Positions 8,650-17,261 of a stretch of DNA of 64,000 bases are shown here, piece after piece (positions within the stretch are counted from its first letter, which is position 1; every line of letters starts with the position of its first letter). The position numbers were made by a program, and so were the translations under genes. The stretch is from assembly GCA_965228775.1 (NCBI GenBank), contig OZ245840.1:3968001-4032000 (forward strand), read 5' to 3'. The DNA is from JANQMY01 sp965228775. Lineage in GTDB: Bacteria; Pseudomonadota; Alphaproteobacteria; JANQMY01. The notes under the pieces are model-generated. The model saw only the letters and a list, made by a program, of their open reading frames with translations. It ran no database searches and was not told where the DNA came from.

Positions 8650-10844
8650 AAGAGATGAGCACAAGATCCCCTAAGAAGGCGCCGTCTGAACATGTCAAAA
8701 GCCGAAGAACGTTCTTGAAGGTCACGGGCCTTGGCACCGCCGGCTTCATGATTGGACTGGGCCTTGCCGATCAGAACGATGGTGTTTTCGCTGCCGAAGA
8801 AAGGGAGGCCGGTAAATCCGTCTTCAATCCGTTTGTTCGGGTCTCAGCTGATGACACGGTAACAGTGGTGGTCAACAAGCTCGATATGGGCCAAGGGATC
8901 ATTGCGGGGTTCGCTACCATCGTCGCCGAAGAAATGGATGCGGATTGGGACCAGATGGATTGGGAATTTGCCCCTGTTGATGTGGAAACCTACAAGGATT
9001 CGACAGGCGTTCAGGCTACGGGCGGGTCGCGCTCCATTCGCCTGGAATGGAATCGATTGCGCCAAATGGCGGCTAGCGCCCGCTTCATGCTGGTGCAAGC
9101 TGCGGCTACAGTTTGGGGCGTTCCTGCTACGGAGATTTCCGTCTCAAAGGGGATGCTGTCTCATGCATCCGGTAAGAAGGGAACGTTCGGCGAATTTGCT
9201 GCCGCAGCGTCAGAAATCACTCCGCCCGCTCAGCCGTCATTGAAGAGTGCGGCGGACTACAAGCTCATCGGGACCCGTTTGAAACGTCCAGATACGGATG
9301 AAAAGACCGACGGGACGGCTACGTACACGATGGACGTGTCGCTTCCTGGCATGCTGCATGCAGCGATCGCCCATGCGCCGAAGTTCGGAGGTAAAGTTAA
9401 GTCATTCGATGATAAAGCGGCTAGAGCCATCGATGGGGTCGAAGATGTGGTTCAGATCGAGTCGGGTGTGGCTGTCGTTGCCAAAAGATACTACATCGCA
9501 AAAAAGGCGGTTGAGGCCCTCGATATTGAATGGGATTTCAGCAGCGCGGAAACCCGAAGCACGGACCAATTGTTCGCCGGCTTTCGCGCGATGGCGAAAG
9601 AGGCAGGCACGGTCGCGCGTAATGATGGTGATGTGGAGGCGGCCTTTGCGAATGCAGACAAGGTCATAGAGACGGAGTACGAATTGCCGTTCCTGGCGCA
9701 CGCCGCTTTGGAGCCTATGAATGCTGTTGTCGATCTGCGCGAAGACGAATGCCACGTTTGGACGGGTTCTCAAGCGCCCCAAGGTGACCAACTGTATACG
9801 GCACAAATTGTGGGCTTACCTCTGGAGAAGGTGCATGTTCACACATTATACGCAGGCGGAAGTTTTGGCCGCCGCGTCACGATCACTGGTGACTACAACA
9901 AAGATGCCGCCATGGTTGCCAAGGCAATTGGTGGCCGTGCTCCGGTGAAGCTGCAATGGGCGCGCGAAAACGACATGAAAGGCGGCAAATACCGGTCGAT
10001 GAGCTTCGTTAAGATGCGGGGTGGCTTGGACAAAGAAGGTAATTTAATCGCCTGGCACACCACGCTGGTGACACCCGCTTATGCAAAAGGCACAGCTTTT
10101 GAAAGCCGGTTTATTCACAACGGCATCGACCATCCCACCGTTGAAGGGGCGGACATTAATCCCTACGAAGTGCCCAATTTGAAACTGGAGACCCATCATC
10201 CCGAGACCGCGGTGACCATGTCTCACTGGCGGTCAGTGGGGCATAGCCAGAATGGCTTCACCATGGAAGTGTTCGTGGATGAGATGGCTCTGGCCGCTGG
10301 GAAGGACCCTGTCGAGTTCCGGCGCAACCTTCTGGCAAATCATCCCCGCCACCTGGCCGTTCTTAATAAGGCCGTCGCTGAAGCTGGACCGGTCCCCAAA
10401 GGGAGGGGGAAGGCACGCGGTGTCGCCATGCATGAGTCGTTCTATTCATATGTGGCAGAAGTGGCGGACGTGACGTTGAAAGATGACGGAACCTATTCGG
10501 TCGACAAAGTCGTGTGCGCGGTGGACTGCGGCCTTGCGATCAATCCCGACAACATAAAGGCTCAGATGGAAGGCTCCATCGCGATGGGCCTGGGCGCGGC
10601 GATGCGCGAGCAAATCACGTTGACGGATGGCGAAGTGGATCAGTCCAATTTTTATGACTACTTCCCGCTGCGCATGAGCGATATGCCGAATATCGACGTG
10701 CACATTATTCCGTCCACGGAAGCGCCTACCGGTGTGGGAGAGCCGGGCCTTCCGCCCATCGCGCCAGCGGTCGCCAATGCCTTGCGCGCAGCTGGTGCCA
10801 AACCTATTCGCAAGCTGCCGATCGGCGATCGTGTTGAGGTTTAG
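8646..10844 (+). CDS. Molybdopterin-binding subunit of xanthine-oxidase-family enzyme (IorB-like), Tat-exported
   Basis: 732 residues. The N-terminus carries a twin-arginine signal, KSRRTFLKVTG (Arg20-Arg21), so the folded heterodimer is probably exported to the periplasm with its 2Fe-2S partner carried along. The body shows aldehyde-oxidase/xanthine-dehydrogenase molybdopterin-binding features, including GGSFGRR near residue 405 and GVGEPGLPPIAPAVANAL near the C-terminus with the family's Glu. No FAD subunit is present, typical of IorAB and quinone- or cytochrome-linked forms. Start may be GTG 8646 or ATG 8655; both overlap or abut the previous stop. It would hydroxylate an N-heterocycle or oxidise an aldehyde. 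Confidence 0.88.
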   Translation: MKEMSTRSPKKAPSEHVKSRRTFLKVTGLGTAGFMIGLGLADQNDGVFAAEEREAGKSVFNPFVRVSADDTVTVVVNKLDMGQGIIAGFATIVAEEMDADWDQMDWEFAPVDVETYKDSTGVQATGGSRSIRLEWNRLRQMAASARFMLVQAAATVWGVPATEISVSKGMLSHASGKKGTFGEFAAAASEITPPAQPSLKSAADYKLIGTRLKRPDTDEKTDGTATYTMDVSLPGMLHAAIAHAPKFGGKVKSFDDKAARAIDGVEDVVQIESGVAVVAKRYYIAKKAVEALDIEWDFSSAETRSTDQLFAGFRAMAKEAGTVARNDGDVEAAFANADKVIETEYELPFLAHAALEPMNAVVDLREDECHVWTGSQAPQGDQLYTAQIVGLPLEKVHVHTLYAGGSFGRRVTITGDYNKDAAMVAKAIGGRAPVKLQWARENDMKGGKYRSMSFVKMRGGLDKEGNLIAWHTTLVTPAYAKGTAFESRFIHNGIDHPTVEGADINPYEVPNLKLETHHPETAVTMSHWRSVGHSQNGFTMEVFVDEMALAAGKDPVEFRRNLLANHPRHLAVLNKAVAEAGPVPKGRGKARGVAMHESFYSYVAEVADVTLKDDGTYSVDKVVCAVDCGLAINPDNIKAQMEGSIAMGLGAAMREQITLTDGEVDQSNFYDYFPLRMSDMPNIDVHIIPSTEAPTGVGEPGLPPIAPAVANALRAAGAKPIRKLPIGDRVEV

Positions 10845-10884
10845 AAACACCGGAACATTCGATCGTTTCAAAGAAAGGTTTTTC

Positions 10885-11937
10885 ATGCAGTTGATCCGCC
10901 GGTCGATCGCTAGTTTCTCAGTGGTGATCACAGTTGTGGTTATGACGGCAATCCAAGGTTCTGTGATTGCGGATGAAGGGCAAAACCGATTTCGAAAGGC
11001 GCCAGCGCCAACGACGATTAGCGCTGAAGCCCAGGCGATCCTTAACGCTCCGCTGAATGCTGACTTCGCAACCACGATTCCGGCCTCTGCGGAAGAATGG
11101 AAGGCCCTTCAAGTACAGCAGGACGGTCAGATGGCGGCACGAGCCAACGCATTGCAACAGCAATTGCCGGTCACCGTGGAAGAGACCAAAATATCGAACG
11201 TAACTGTTCGTATTGTGTCGCCAGACGCAATTCCGGCGGAGAAGCAGGGCAAAGTGCTAGTGAACCTGCATGGTGGTGGTTATGCCTTCAACGCAGGTGT
11301 CGCGGGTTTAGCAAGTCCTCTTCTCGTCGCAAACCTGGGGCGCTACAAAATTTACGCGGTAGACTATCGCATGCCACCGGATCATCCGTTCCCGGCGGCC
11401 ATTGAAGATGCGGTTGCTGTGTATACGGAGCTTCTGAAGACATACAAGCCCAGTGATATCGTGATTTATGGTACGTCGGCGGGTGGTGGTCTGGTGGCAG
11501 CGACAACCCTGGCTATTCGCGACCGAGGGCTTCCGCTTCCAGCGGCGGTTGCTATGAACACGCCCTGGTCTGATCTAAGCCGCACCGGTGACAGTTACAC
11601 AACACTCGAGGGGCTTGATCCTTTGCTCATTACGTATGACGGTGTGCTTGGGGCAGCCGCCAAGATGTACGCGGGTCAACAAGACATAAAGAACCCGCTT
11701 ATCTCGCCCATCTACGCTGACTATACGAAGGGTTTTCCGCCGTCGATTCTGATCACAGGAACGCGCGACCTTTTCCTCAGCAATACGGTGCGCCTCCACC
11801 GCAAGCTGAGAGATGCGGGGGCCGAAACTGAGTTACTGGTTTTCGAAGGGATGTGGCACGGGTTTTTTGGCGTACCTGAAATGTATGTGGCGCTTGATGA
11901 TTTTGTGAAGTTCTTCGACAAACATCTAATAGAGTGA
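10885..11937 (+). CDS. Exported alpha/beta hydrolase, HSL/steryl-acetyl-hydrolase type
   Basis: 350 residues from the ATG at 10885, chosen for its AAGAAAGG site at 10871-10878 and the signal peptide that follows (about residues 1-29). HGGG at 129-132 forms the oxyanion hole, GTSAGG gives Ser198, TGTRDLFLS gives Asp295 and MWHGFF gives His325, a complete catalytic triad of the hormone-sensitive-lipase class. It should cleave a short-chain ester or lactone in the periplasm. It is the last gene of the 4139-11937 run, 40 bases after the molybdenum subunit, and converges with the nitronate monooxygenase gene. Confidence 0.85.
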   Translation: MQLIRRSIASFSVVITVVVMTAIQGSVIADEGQNRFRKAPAPTTISAEAQAILNAPLNADFATTIPASAEEWKALQVQQDGQMAARANALQQQLPVTVEETKISNVTVRIVSPDAIPAEKQGKVLVNLHGGGYAFNAGVAGLASPLLVANLGRYKIYAVDYRMPPDHPFPAAIEDAVAVYTELLKTYKPSDIVIYGTSAGGGLVAATTLAIRDRGLPLPAAVAMNTPWSDLSRTGDSYTTLEGLDPLLITYDGVLGAAAKMYAGQQDIKNPLISPIYADYTKGFPPSILITGTRDLFLSNTVRLHRKLRDAGAETELLVFEGMWHGFFGVPEMYVALDDFVKFFDKHLIE

Positions 11938-11958
11938 GTGTGCAATAAATCGAGGGGT

Positions 11959-12903
11959 CTACTGCCCGGAGGAGGCAACACTTCTTTTGGCATCTTGGTA
12001 TTCTGCAATGATCCTGTCACAGAGGTCGGCTGCAGATTCCACATACTTGATCATGCCGATGCCTTGGCCGGCGGATTTGATTTTTGAGTAACGCGCCTTT
12101 TCGGCAGTGGCCTTCACCCGCGTTCCCGGTTTCATCGCCAGGAGTTCGTCCGGGTCGATACCCCCGTCGACAAGAGTAGGGCGGACCCAGTTTTGTGGCG
12201 CCCCGCTGAGCGCGGTGGTGAACAAGATGTCCTTTGCGGAACAGTCGATCATCATTTGTTGCGTGTAATCATCCGACAGGCTTTCTTGTGTCGCGATAAA
12301 CCGCGTGCCCACATAGGCGAGGCTTGCCCCCATCGCTTCGGCGGCAAACACGTCCCGTCCTGTGCTCATTCCGCCCGCGAGAATGATGGGTTTATCGGTG
12401 ACCTCTCGTATTTCATTGAGAAGCGCGAACGGATTTATGGTGCCGGTTTTCCCCCCCGCGCCGCTGGCGACGGCAATGAGTGCGTCGGCGCCAGCTTCCG
12501 CCGCCTTTTCCGCATGACGCGCCGATGCCACATCATGAAACACGAGCCCCCCATAGTCGTGGATCTTGCCGAACACATCCTTCGGCGCCCCCTTAGATGT
12601 GAGGATGATGGGGATCTTCCGCTCGATGCAGAGGGCAAGGTCACCTTCCAGCCGTTCGTTGGTGTTGTGGACAACCAGGTTGACCGCCCATGGCCCTGGA
12701 TTTTCCATATCGGCAAGGCCCGCTTCCATTTCATCGAGCCATTCGACGAAGCCTTCTCTGGTGCGCGTGGAATGAGCGGGGAAGCCGCCCATGACGCCTC
12801 TTGAGCAGGCTGCCAATGTGAGCGCTGGGTTTGACACTAAAAACATGGGTGCCAAGCAAAGGGGCGCCTTCATCGTTCCGCCAAATGTGAAATCGATACT
12901 CAT
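11959..12903 (-). CDS. Nitronate monooxygenase family flavoprotein
   Basis: About 314 residues from ATG 12903 (a TTG at 12912 is also in frame). It has the FMN-binding TIM-barrel pattern of 2-nitropropane dioxygenase-like proteins: LAPMFLVSNPAL near the N-terminus, SGAGGKTGTINPF, LAGGMSTGRDVFAAEAMGA and VGTRFIATQES. The family oxidises nitronates, but many members in acyl-CoA catabolic clusters probably serve as flavin oxidoreductases on other substrates. The usual His of GGH is Lys here. It is divergent from the MaoC operon at 13074, which suggests a shared regulatory region. Confidence 0.83.
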   Translation of the reverse strand: MSIDFTFGGTMKAPLCLAPMFLVSNPALTLAACSRGVMGGFPAHSTRTREGFVEWLDEMEAGLADMENPGPWAVNLVVHNTNERLEGDLALCIERKIPIILTSKGAPKDVFGKIHDYGGLVFHDVASARHAEKAAEAGADALIAVASGAGGKTGTINPFALLNEIREVTDKPIILAGGMSTGRDVFAAEAMGASLAYVGTRFIATQESLSDDYTQQMMIDCSAKDILFTTALSGAPQNWVRPTLVDGGIDPDELLAMKPGTRVKATAEKARYSKIKSAGQGIGMIKYVESAADLCDRIIAEYQDAKRSVASSGQ

Positions 12904-13073
12904 CCGTGGCAATGCCCCTGGGTTTTCTTGAGGCTCGAAGGTGCCACCAACACGGATCTCTGTGGAGGATCTCGCTCAACCTAACGCATATGTGATCTTG
13001 TCGGCCAGGCGTCCCAGGGGCCGCACTGAAATGTAATAATCACCGTGAGCGCTCAACATTTCAGGAGACAGCA

Positions 13074-13598
13074 ATGGCCATTGATGTCAACGAGCTAAAG
13101 GCGGCGGCCAAATACAAGCCGCGCGGCAAGCTGTATGACGAATTCGAGGTGGGAGAGACGATCCACCACCATTGGGGCAGAACGATCACGGAATCCGATA
13201 CGATCGAATTCACGCATCTGACCCTTTCTTACAATCCGCTTTATTTCAATCGCGAGTATGCGGTGGCGCTTGGCCATCCGGACATTGTGGTCAATCCTCA
13301 GCTTGTTTTTAATGTCATCCTTGGGCTGACGGTCGAAGATTGCTCGGAAGGCATCGCCGGCCCATTTCTCGGTGTTTATGAGCTGACCTATCACCAGCCG
13401 GTCTATCCGGGTGATACGCTGACGGCGCAATCGGTCACGCTGGAAAAGCGCCTATCGGAGAAAGACCCCAATAAAGGCATCATCACCTGGCATTCCGAAG
13501 GGTTTAACCAAAAGAGCGAGCGGGTTCTCGATTTTAAGCGCAGCAACTTGTCCGATTTCAAGGCGGCTAACCGCATGCGCGAAGGAGGGGCCCGATGA
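13074..13598 (+). CDS. MaoC-like hotdog protein, active-site residues replaced
   Basis: 174 residues, single hotdog domain of the MaoC/(R)-enoyl-CoA hydratase family. The hydration motif D-x-N-P-L-H reads S52-Y-N-P-L-Y57 here, so both the catalytic Asp and His are missing. It is translated with a second MaoC gene that starts at 13595 (ATGA overlap), and the two probably form one heteromeric hydratase in which this half binds substrate or is structural. Ribosome site AGGAGA lies before ATG 13074. Operon: 13074, 13595, 14088, 15014. Confidence 0.83.
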   Translation: MAIDVNELKAAAKYKPRGKLYDEFEVGETIHHHWGRTITESDTIEFTHLTLSYNPLYFNREYAVALGHPDIVVNPQLVFNVILGLTVEDCSEGIAGPFLGVYELTYHQPVYPGDTLTAQSVTLEKRLSEKDPNKGIITWHSEGFNQKSERVLDFKRSNLSDFKAANRMREGGAR

Positions 13599-14077
13599 GC
13601 AAACTCGCGAACCTCACCAGCCCCGACAGCTATTTCGAAGACTTCGAAGTAGGGCAGACCATCCGTCACGCGCGTGGGAAAACGATCACCAATCTGGAAA
13701 ACGTGAACTTCACCAATATGGTGATGAACACGGCCCAGGGGCATTTCAATGAACACATGATGTCCAAAACGCCCCTTGGCTCCGTAATATCTTACGGTGG
13801 CGTCAATTTCTCGATCGTTCTGGGCCTCGCGTCTCAAGACACGATTGAAAATGCATTGGCGGAAATTGGTCTTGATCAAATTCGATTGGCTTTCCCTGTG
13901 GTGCATGGTGACACGCTGTTTGCCTATAGCCGTGTTCTCGAAAAGCGGGATGCCGACCGGGAAGATGCGGGCATTGTCGTTTTTCAACATTGGGGTCTCA
14001 ATCAAGACGATAAGTTGGTGGCGGAACTTCAGCGGACGGCATTGATTAAGCGCAGAAGTCATTGGGCAGATAAATAG
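13595..14077 (+). CDS. MaoC-like dehydratase/hydratase
   Basis: 160 residues, MaoC hotdog fold. At the hydratase motif the sequence is N45-TAQG-H50, keeping the His but with Asn in place of the usual Asp; Asn-x4-His is seen in mesaconyl-CoA-hydratase-like relatives. Together with the upstream degenerate partner it could hydrate a branched unsaturated dicarboxylyl-CoA (itaconyl-, mesaconyl-CoA type) to the hydroxy acid that the CitE-like lyase next door cleaves. The start overlaps the previous stop by four bases and the next gene follows after 10 bases, indicating tight co-translation. Confidence 0.83.
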   Translation: MSKLANLTSPDSYFEDFEVGQTIRHARGKTITNLENVNFTNMVMNTAQGHFNEHMMSKTPLGSVISYGGVNFSIVLGLASQDTIENALAEIGLDQIRLAFPVVHGDTLFAYSRVLEKRDADREDAGIVVFQHWGLNQDDKLVAELQRTALIKRRSHWADK

Positions 14078-14087
14078 GAAGAATAAG

Positions 14088-15005
14088 ATGGCGAAATCAA
14101 ATAAACCCATGCGCCTGCGGCGCTCTCAATTGGCGGTGCCCGGCGTCAGCGAAAAGATGCTGACCAAAGCGGCGGCATCGAATGCGGACCACGTCTTTTG
14201 CGACCTTGAAGATGCGGTGGCGCCTTCGGCCAAGGCCGGCGCCCGGCAGACCATCATCGAAGCACTCAATCAGCTCGATTGGGGGAGGACGGTTCGCTGT
14301 GTGCGCGTCAACGATGTGACCACGCAATGGTGCCACAAAGACATTATCACTGTTGTCGAAGGGGCCGGTGAGAACCTGGATACGATCATGCTCGCGAAGC
14401 CGTTTACGGTTTCAGACGTTTTGTTCGTAGACAAACTTTTGGATCAGCTCGAACAAGGTCTGGGGCTTCAAAAGAAGATCGGCCTTGAAGTGCTGATTGA
14501 GGAAGTTGAGGCGATGCACAATGTTTGGGATATCGCCCATAGCTGCGACCGGCTCGAATGTCTGATTTTCGGGATGGGGGATTACGCGGCATCCCAGGGG
14601 ATGAGCGTGAAGAATATTGGCGTCACGGGTGGTTACCCGGGCGATGTGTTCCATCATCCCCGGTATCAGCTCACCATTGCGGCGCGTGCGGCGGGCATTG
14701 ATGCTGTGGATGGTCCGTTCGGAAACTTTAAGGATACGGAGCGTTATGTGGAAGAATGCGGCCGGGCGCTGACCATCGGCATGGTCGGCAAATGGGCAAT
14801 CCATCCCTCGCAGATAGAGCCCGCCTTGGACGTATTCTCTCCGACCCAGAAAGAGGTCGACTTTGCACGTGAGATTATCGATGTGTACCGCAAGGCGGAG
14901 GCCGAGGGAATCGGTTCCGTCGGTCATAAGGGCACGATGGTGGACGCGGCATCGGCCCGGTTTTTTCAGAATACGGTCGACCGTGCCGACCTCATCGGAA
15001 TGTGA
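14088..15005 (+). CDS. HpcH/HpaI (CitE-like) CoA-ester lyase
   Basis: 305 residues. CDLEDAVAP at about 38-46, Arg73 in CVRVND, LEVLIEEVEA and GKWAIHPSQI are signatures of the citrate-lyase-beta/malyl-CoA-lyase family, which cleaves 3-hydroxyacyl-CoA esters (malyl-, citramalyl-, 3-hydroxy-3-methylglutaryl-CoA) to acetyl-CoA plus a keto acid. Context with two MaoC proteins and an acyl-CoA dehydrogenase favours citramalyl-CoA or a homologue as substrate; that choice is inference. GGAAGAA ribosome site precedes ATG 14088. Confidence 0.87.
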   Translation: MAKSNKPMRLRRSQLAVPGVSEKMLTKAAASNADHVFCDLEDAVAPSAKAGARQTIIEALNQLDWGRTVRCVRVNDVTTQWCHKDIITVVEGAGENLDTIMLAKPFTVSDVLFVDKLLDQLEQGLGLQKKIGLEVLIEEVEAMHNVWDIAHSCDRLECLIFGMGDYAASQGMSVKNIGVTGGYPGDVFHHPRYQLTIAARAAGIDAVDGPFGNFKDTERYVEECGRALTIGMVGKWAIHPSQIEPALDVFSPTQKEVDFAREIIDVYRKAEAEGIGSVGHKGTMVDAASARFFQNTVDRADLIGM

Positions 15006-15013
15006 GGTGACCC

Positions 15014-16213
15014 ATGTCTGACACGCAATCGCAGTCGCTTGGCTATCTGACGGAAGAGCGCATCATGATGCGCGATATGGCGCGCGACTTCGCCCATAAC
15101 GAAGTGTTGCCCATTGCCAATAAGCTCGATCCGGAAAAAGGCGACATTCCGCGCGACCTGATCGACAAGATGGGCGAACTCGGTTTCTTCGGCATAACGG
15201 TACCGGAAGAATATGGCGGACTGGGTCTCGGTTACTTCGAATACTGCATGGTGGCGGAGGAACTCTCGCGCGCGTGGATGAGCGTGGGGTCGATCATTGC
15301 GCGGGGGAACAATCATTACAAATCGATCCCGGCCGTCAATGAAGATGAGCGCCGAAAAAAAATCGAGCTGATGGTGCAGGGGCAGTATCTCGGCTCGCTC
15401 GCCATGTCCGAGCCCAATGCGGGTTCGGATGTGGCGTCTGTCTCGTGCCGGGCCGTTCGCGACGGCGACGACTGGGTTATCACGGGCAACAAATATTGGT
15501 GCACTTTTGCGGACGGGGCGAATGTGATCAATGTGGTCTGCCGGACCAGTAATGATCCCGATAAGCCAGCTTGGCAGGGTCTTACGGTCATTCCTGTCGA
15601 AAAGGAGCCAGGCACATTGCCTGAAGGGTGTTCGGGCAGTCCGATCCCGAAGATTGGGTATTTCGGCTGGAAGACGTACGAGCTGTCCTTCGATGGAGTG
15701 CGGGTGCCTGCATCGCTGGTGGGGGACAATGAAGGGAAGGCCTTCAAGTCAATCGCCAGCGGATTGGAAGGCGCCCGGGCGCACACGGCGGCGCGCTCCA
15801 TCGGGCTTGCGCAAGGCGCGTTGGAGGATGCCACCGCTTACGCCCATGAACGCGTACAGTTCGGCCAGCCCATCGCGAATTTTCAGGCCATCCGATTTAA
15901 GCTGGCCACCATGGCCACAGAGATCGAAGCAGCGCGGCAGCTTATGTACTATGTGTGCCATGAGATCGATTCCGGTCGGCGCTGCGATAAGGAAGCTTCA
16001 ATGGTGAAATACTTTGCAGCCGAAATGGCGGAACGTGTCACGAGCGAAGCATTGCAGATACTGGGTGGCGCTGGATACACGACCTTGCATCCTGTGGAAC
16101 GCTACTGGCGTGATGCGCGCTTGACGAAAATCTTTGAAGGCAGTTCGGAAATTCAACAGCGGATTATTGCCGACTCGATCTTGGGTAAGCCAACTGTTCC
16201 GGGGGGAAACTAG
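15014..16213 (+). CDS. Acyl-CoA dehydrogenase
   Basis: 399 residues, full-length FAD acyl-CoA dehydrogenase. LAMSEPNAGSDVAS is the FAD/substrate signature, ITGNKYWCTFADGA follows in the middle beta domain, and IFEGSSEIQQRIIADSILG near the C-terminus carries the family's catalytic-region Glu. It would introduce a double bond into an acyl-CoA before hydration by the MaoC proteins. It is the last gene of the 13074-16213 operon, nine bases after the lyase. Its TAG stop forms the first bases of a strong terminator hairpin. Confidence 0.9.
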   Translation: MSDTQSQSLGYLTEERIMMRDMARDFAHNEVLPIANKLDPEKGDIPRDLIDKMGELGFFGITVPEEYGGLGLGYFEYCMVAEELSRAWMSVGSIIARGNNHYKSIPAVNEDERRKKIELMVQGQYLGSLAMSEPNAGSDVASVSCRAVRDGDDWVITGNKYWCTFADGANVINVVCRTSNDPDKPAWQGLTVIPVEKEPGTLPEGCSGSPIPKIGYFGWKTYELSFDGVRVPASLVGDNEGKAFKSIASGLEGARAHTAARSIGLAQGALEDATAYAHERVQFGQPIANFQAIRFKLATMATEIEAARQLMYYVCHEIDSGRRCDKEASMVKYFAAEMAERVTSEALQILGGAGYTTLHPVERYWRDARLTKIFEGSSEIQQRIIADSILGKPTVPGGN

Positions 16214-16257
16214 AGCCGTTTTGGCTTTGACAGCGACGCAAAACGGCTCTGGATTTT
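16212..16257 (+). terminator. Rho-independent-type terminator after acyl-CoA dehydrogenase
   Basis: AGAGCCGTTTTG at 16212-16223 pairs perfectly with CAAAACGGCTCT at 16239-16250 (12-bp stem, 15-base loop), followed by GGATTTTG. The stem starts inside the stop codon of the acyl-CoA dehydrogenase gene, so it ends the MaoC-CitE-ACAD operon. Confidence 0.75.
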
Positions 16258-16268
16258 GTGTGTATTGC

Positions 16269-16325
16269 GCGTTTCCGGATGGTGACCTGCCAATTTACGT
16301 TTTTTGGCACTTCACCTGGAAACGC
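16269..16325. repeat. Palindromic intergenic repeat, copy 1
   Basis: GCGTTTCC (16269-16276) pairs with GGAAACGC (16318-16325); inside, GGTGA (16281) pairs with TCACC (16312) and TGCCAA (16288) with TTGGCA (16304). Positions 16304-16326 are identical, in reverse complement, to 46819-46841 (23 bases). This is a REP/MITE-like element; similar nested palindromes are common in alphaproteobacterial intergenic regions. Confidence 0.65.
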
Positions 16326-16430
16326 TCTAAGCCCCCACAAAGAGGTCCGTGTCCCTCCAAAGATATGGACACTGCGTAGACGGGCCGGTGGTGACAGCCA
16401 TCCCTGCCACCGGCCCGGTTCACTGCGTTC

Positions 16431-17168
16431 CTATTTCTTATACTTACCTGTCTGATTGACGGGCCCGCCCGGCTTGTCTTTGAACAGTGTACGGTTCAGG
16501 TCCAGGGCCATTTCAATCCCTTGGTCGCGAAGGGCTGCGTCGTAGGGCAGGGCGTTTAAGCCGCGTTTGACAATGGCAAGCGTTGTGCGGTTCATTTTTG
16601 TCAGGCGCAGGGCGAGGTCACGCGCTTCCTCTAACAAAGCACCTGCTTTCGCGACTTTGTTAATGAGGAACCCTTGGGCGGCGCGCTCGGCAGAGATGAC
16701 GTCACCGGAAAGAGCCATCTCGGCCACAAGTTTTTTGGCCGCAACCAACTGGGTGGTGGGCAAAGCTGCCGGTCCATAGAAGCCATGCTTGGTTTCCGGA
16801 ATGCCAAATGTCGCTTCCGGATCGGCAATGGCAAAGTCACAGGCATTTATGAAAGTCAGGCCTGCACCGCGTACGATACCATTGACCGCCGCTATGAAGA
16901 CCGCGTCGCTTTCATATATGGCCTGCATAAGCGTCCACATCTCGCGGATAACATCTTCCCCTCCGCGTTCGGACAAGTCCATGCCACTGCAGAAAGCATC
17001 ACCTGCGCTTGTAAGGATCACTGCGTGAAGCGTACCGGATTCTTCGGCGATGAAATGACGAAACTCGTCCCGCAGCGCAACGCTCAATGCGTTCTTTATC
17101 TGTGGGCGGTTGAGGGTGACAGTCGCGACAGCCTCGTTCATAGCGACCTTGATGTTTTCGTATTTCAT
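16431..17168 (-). CDS. Enoyl-CoA hydratase/isomerase family protein
   Basis: 245 residues from ATG 17168; a longer frame to 17213 would run into the terminator hairpin and is rejected. The crotonase fold shows NRPQIKNAL, the oxyanion-hole segments CSGMDL (60-65) and NGIVRGAGL (96-104), and ADPEATFGIPETKHGF. It would hydrate or isomerise an enoyl-CoA made by the acyl-CoA dehydrogenase at 15014. It is on the opposite strand to that operon and lies downstream of the TonB receptor gene, separated from it by a terminator. Confidence 0.85.
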   Translation of the reverse strand: MKYENIKVAMNEAVATVTLNRPQIKNALSVALRDEFRHFIAEESGTLHAVILTSAGDAFCSGMDLSERGGEDVIREMWTLMQAIYESDAVFIAAVNGIVRGAGLTFINACDFAIADPEATFGIPETKHGFYGPAALPTTQLVAAKKLVAEMALSGDVISAERAAQGFLINKVAKAGALLEEARDLALRLTKMNRTTLAIVKRGLNALPYDAALRDQGIEMALDLNRTLFKDKPGGPVNQTGKYKK

Positions 17169-17196
17169 GTTGTTTGTCTTTCCAACGTGAGGAGAC

Positions 17197-17232
17197 AAAA
17201 AAGAAGCCGGCAAGCATGATGCTTGCCGGCTT
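17197..17232 (-). terminator. Terminator after TonB receptor 1
   Basis: On the minus strand AAGCCGGCAAGCAT and ATGCTTGCCGGCTT (17204-17232) form a near-perfect 14-bp arm hairpin followed by a T run (17197-17202). It ends the receptor transcript 30 bases after its stop, yet only 28 bases before the enoyl-CoA hydratase start, which leaves little room for a separate promoter. Confidence 0.85.
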
Positions 17233-17261
17233 TAGGACGTACTTTTTGTACGGGGAGGAAA

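Noticed and set aside
13403..14110. 235-codon minus-strand open frame
   Set aside because: Opposite strand of the MaoC genes; no family resemblance.
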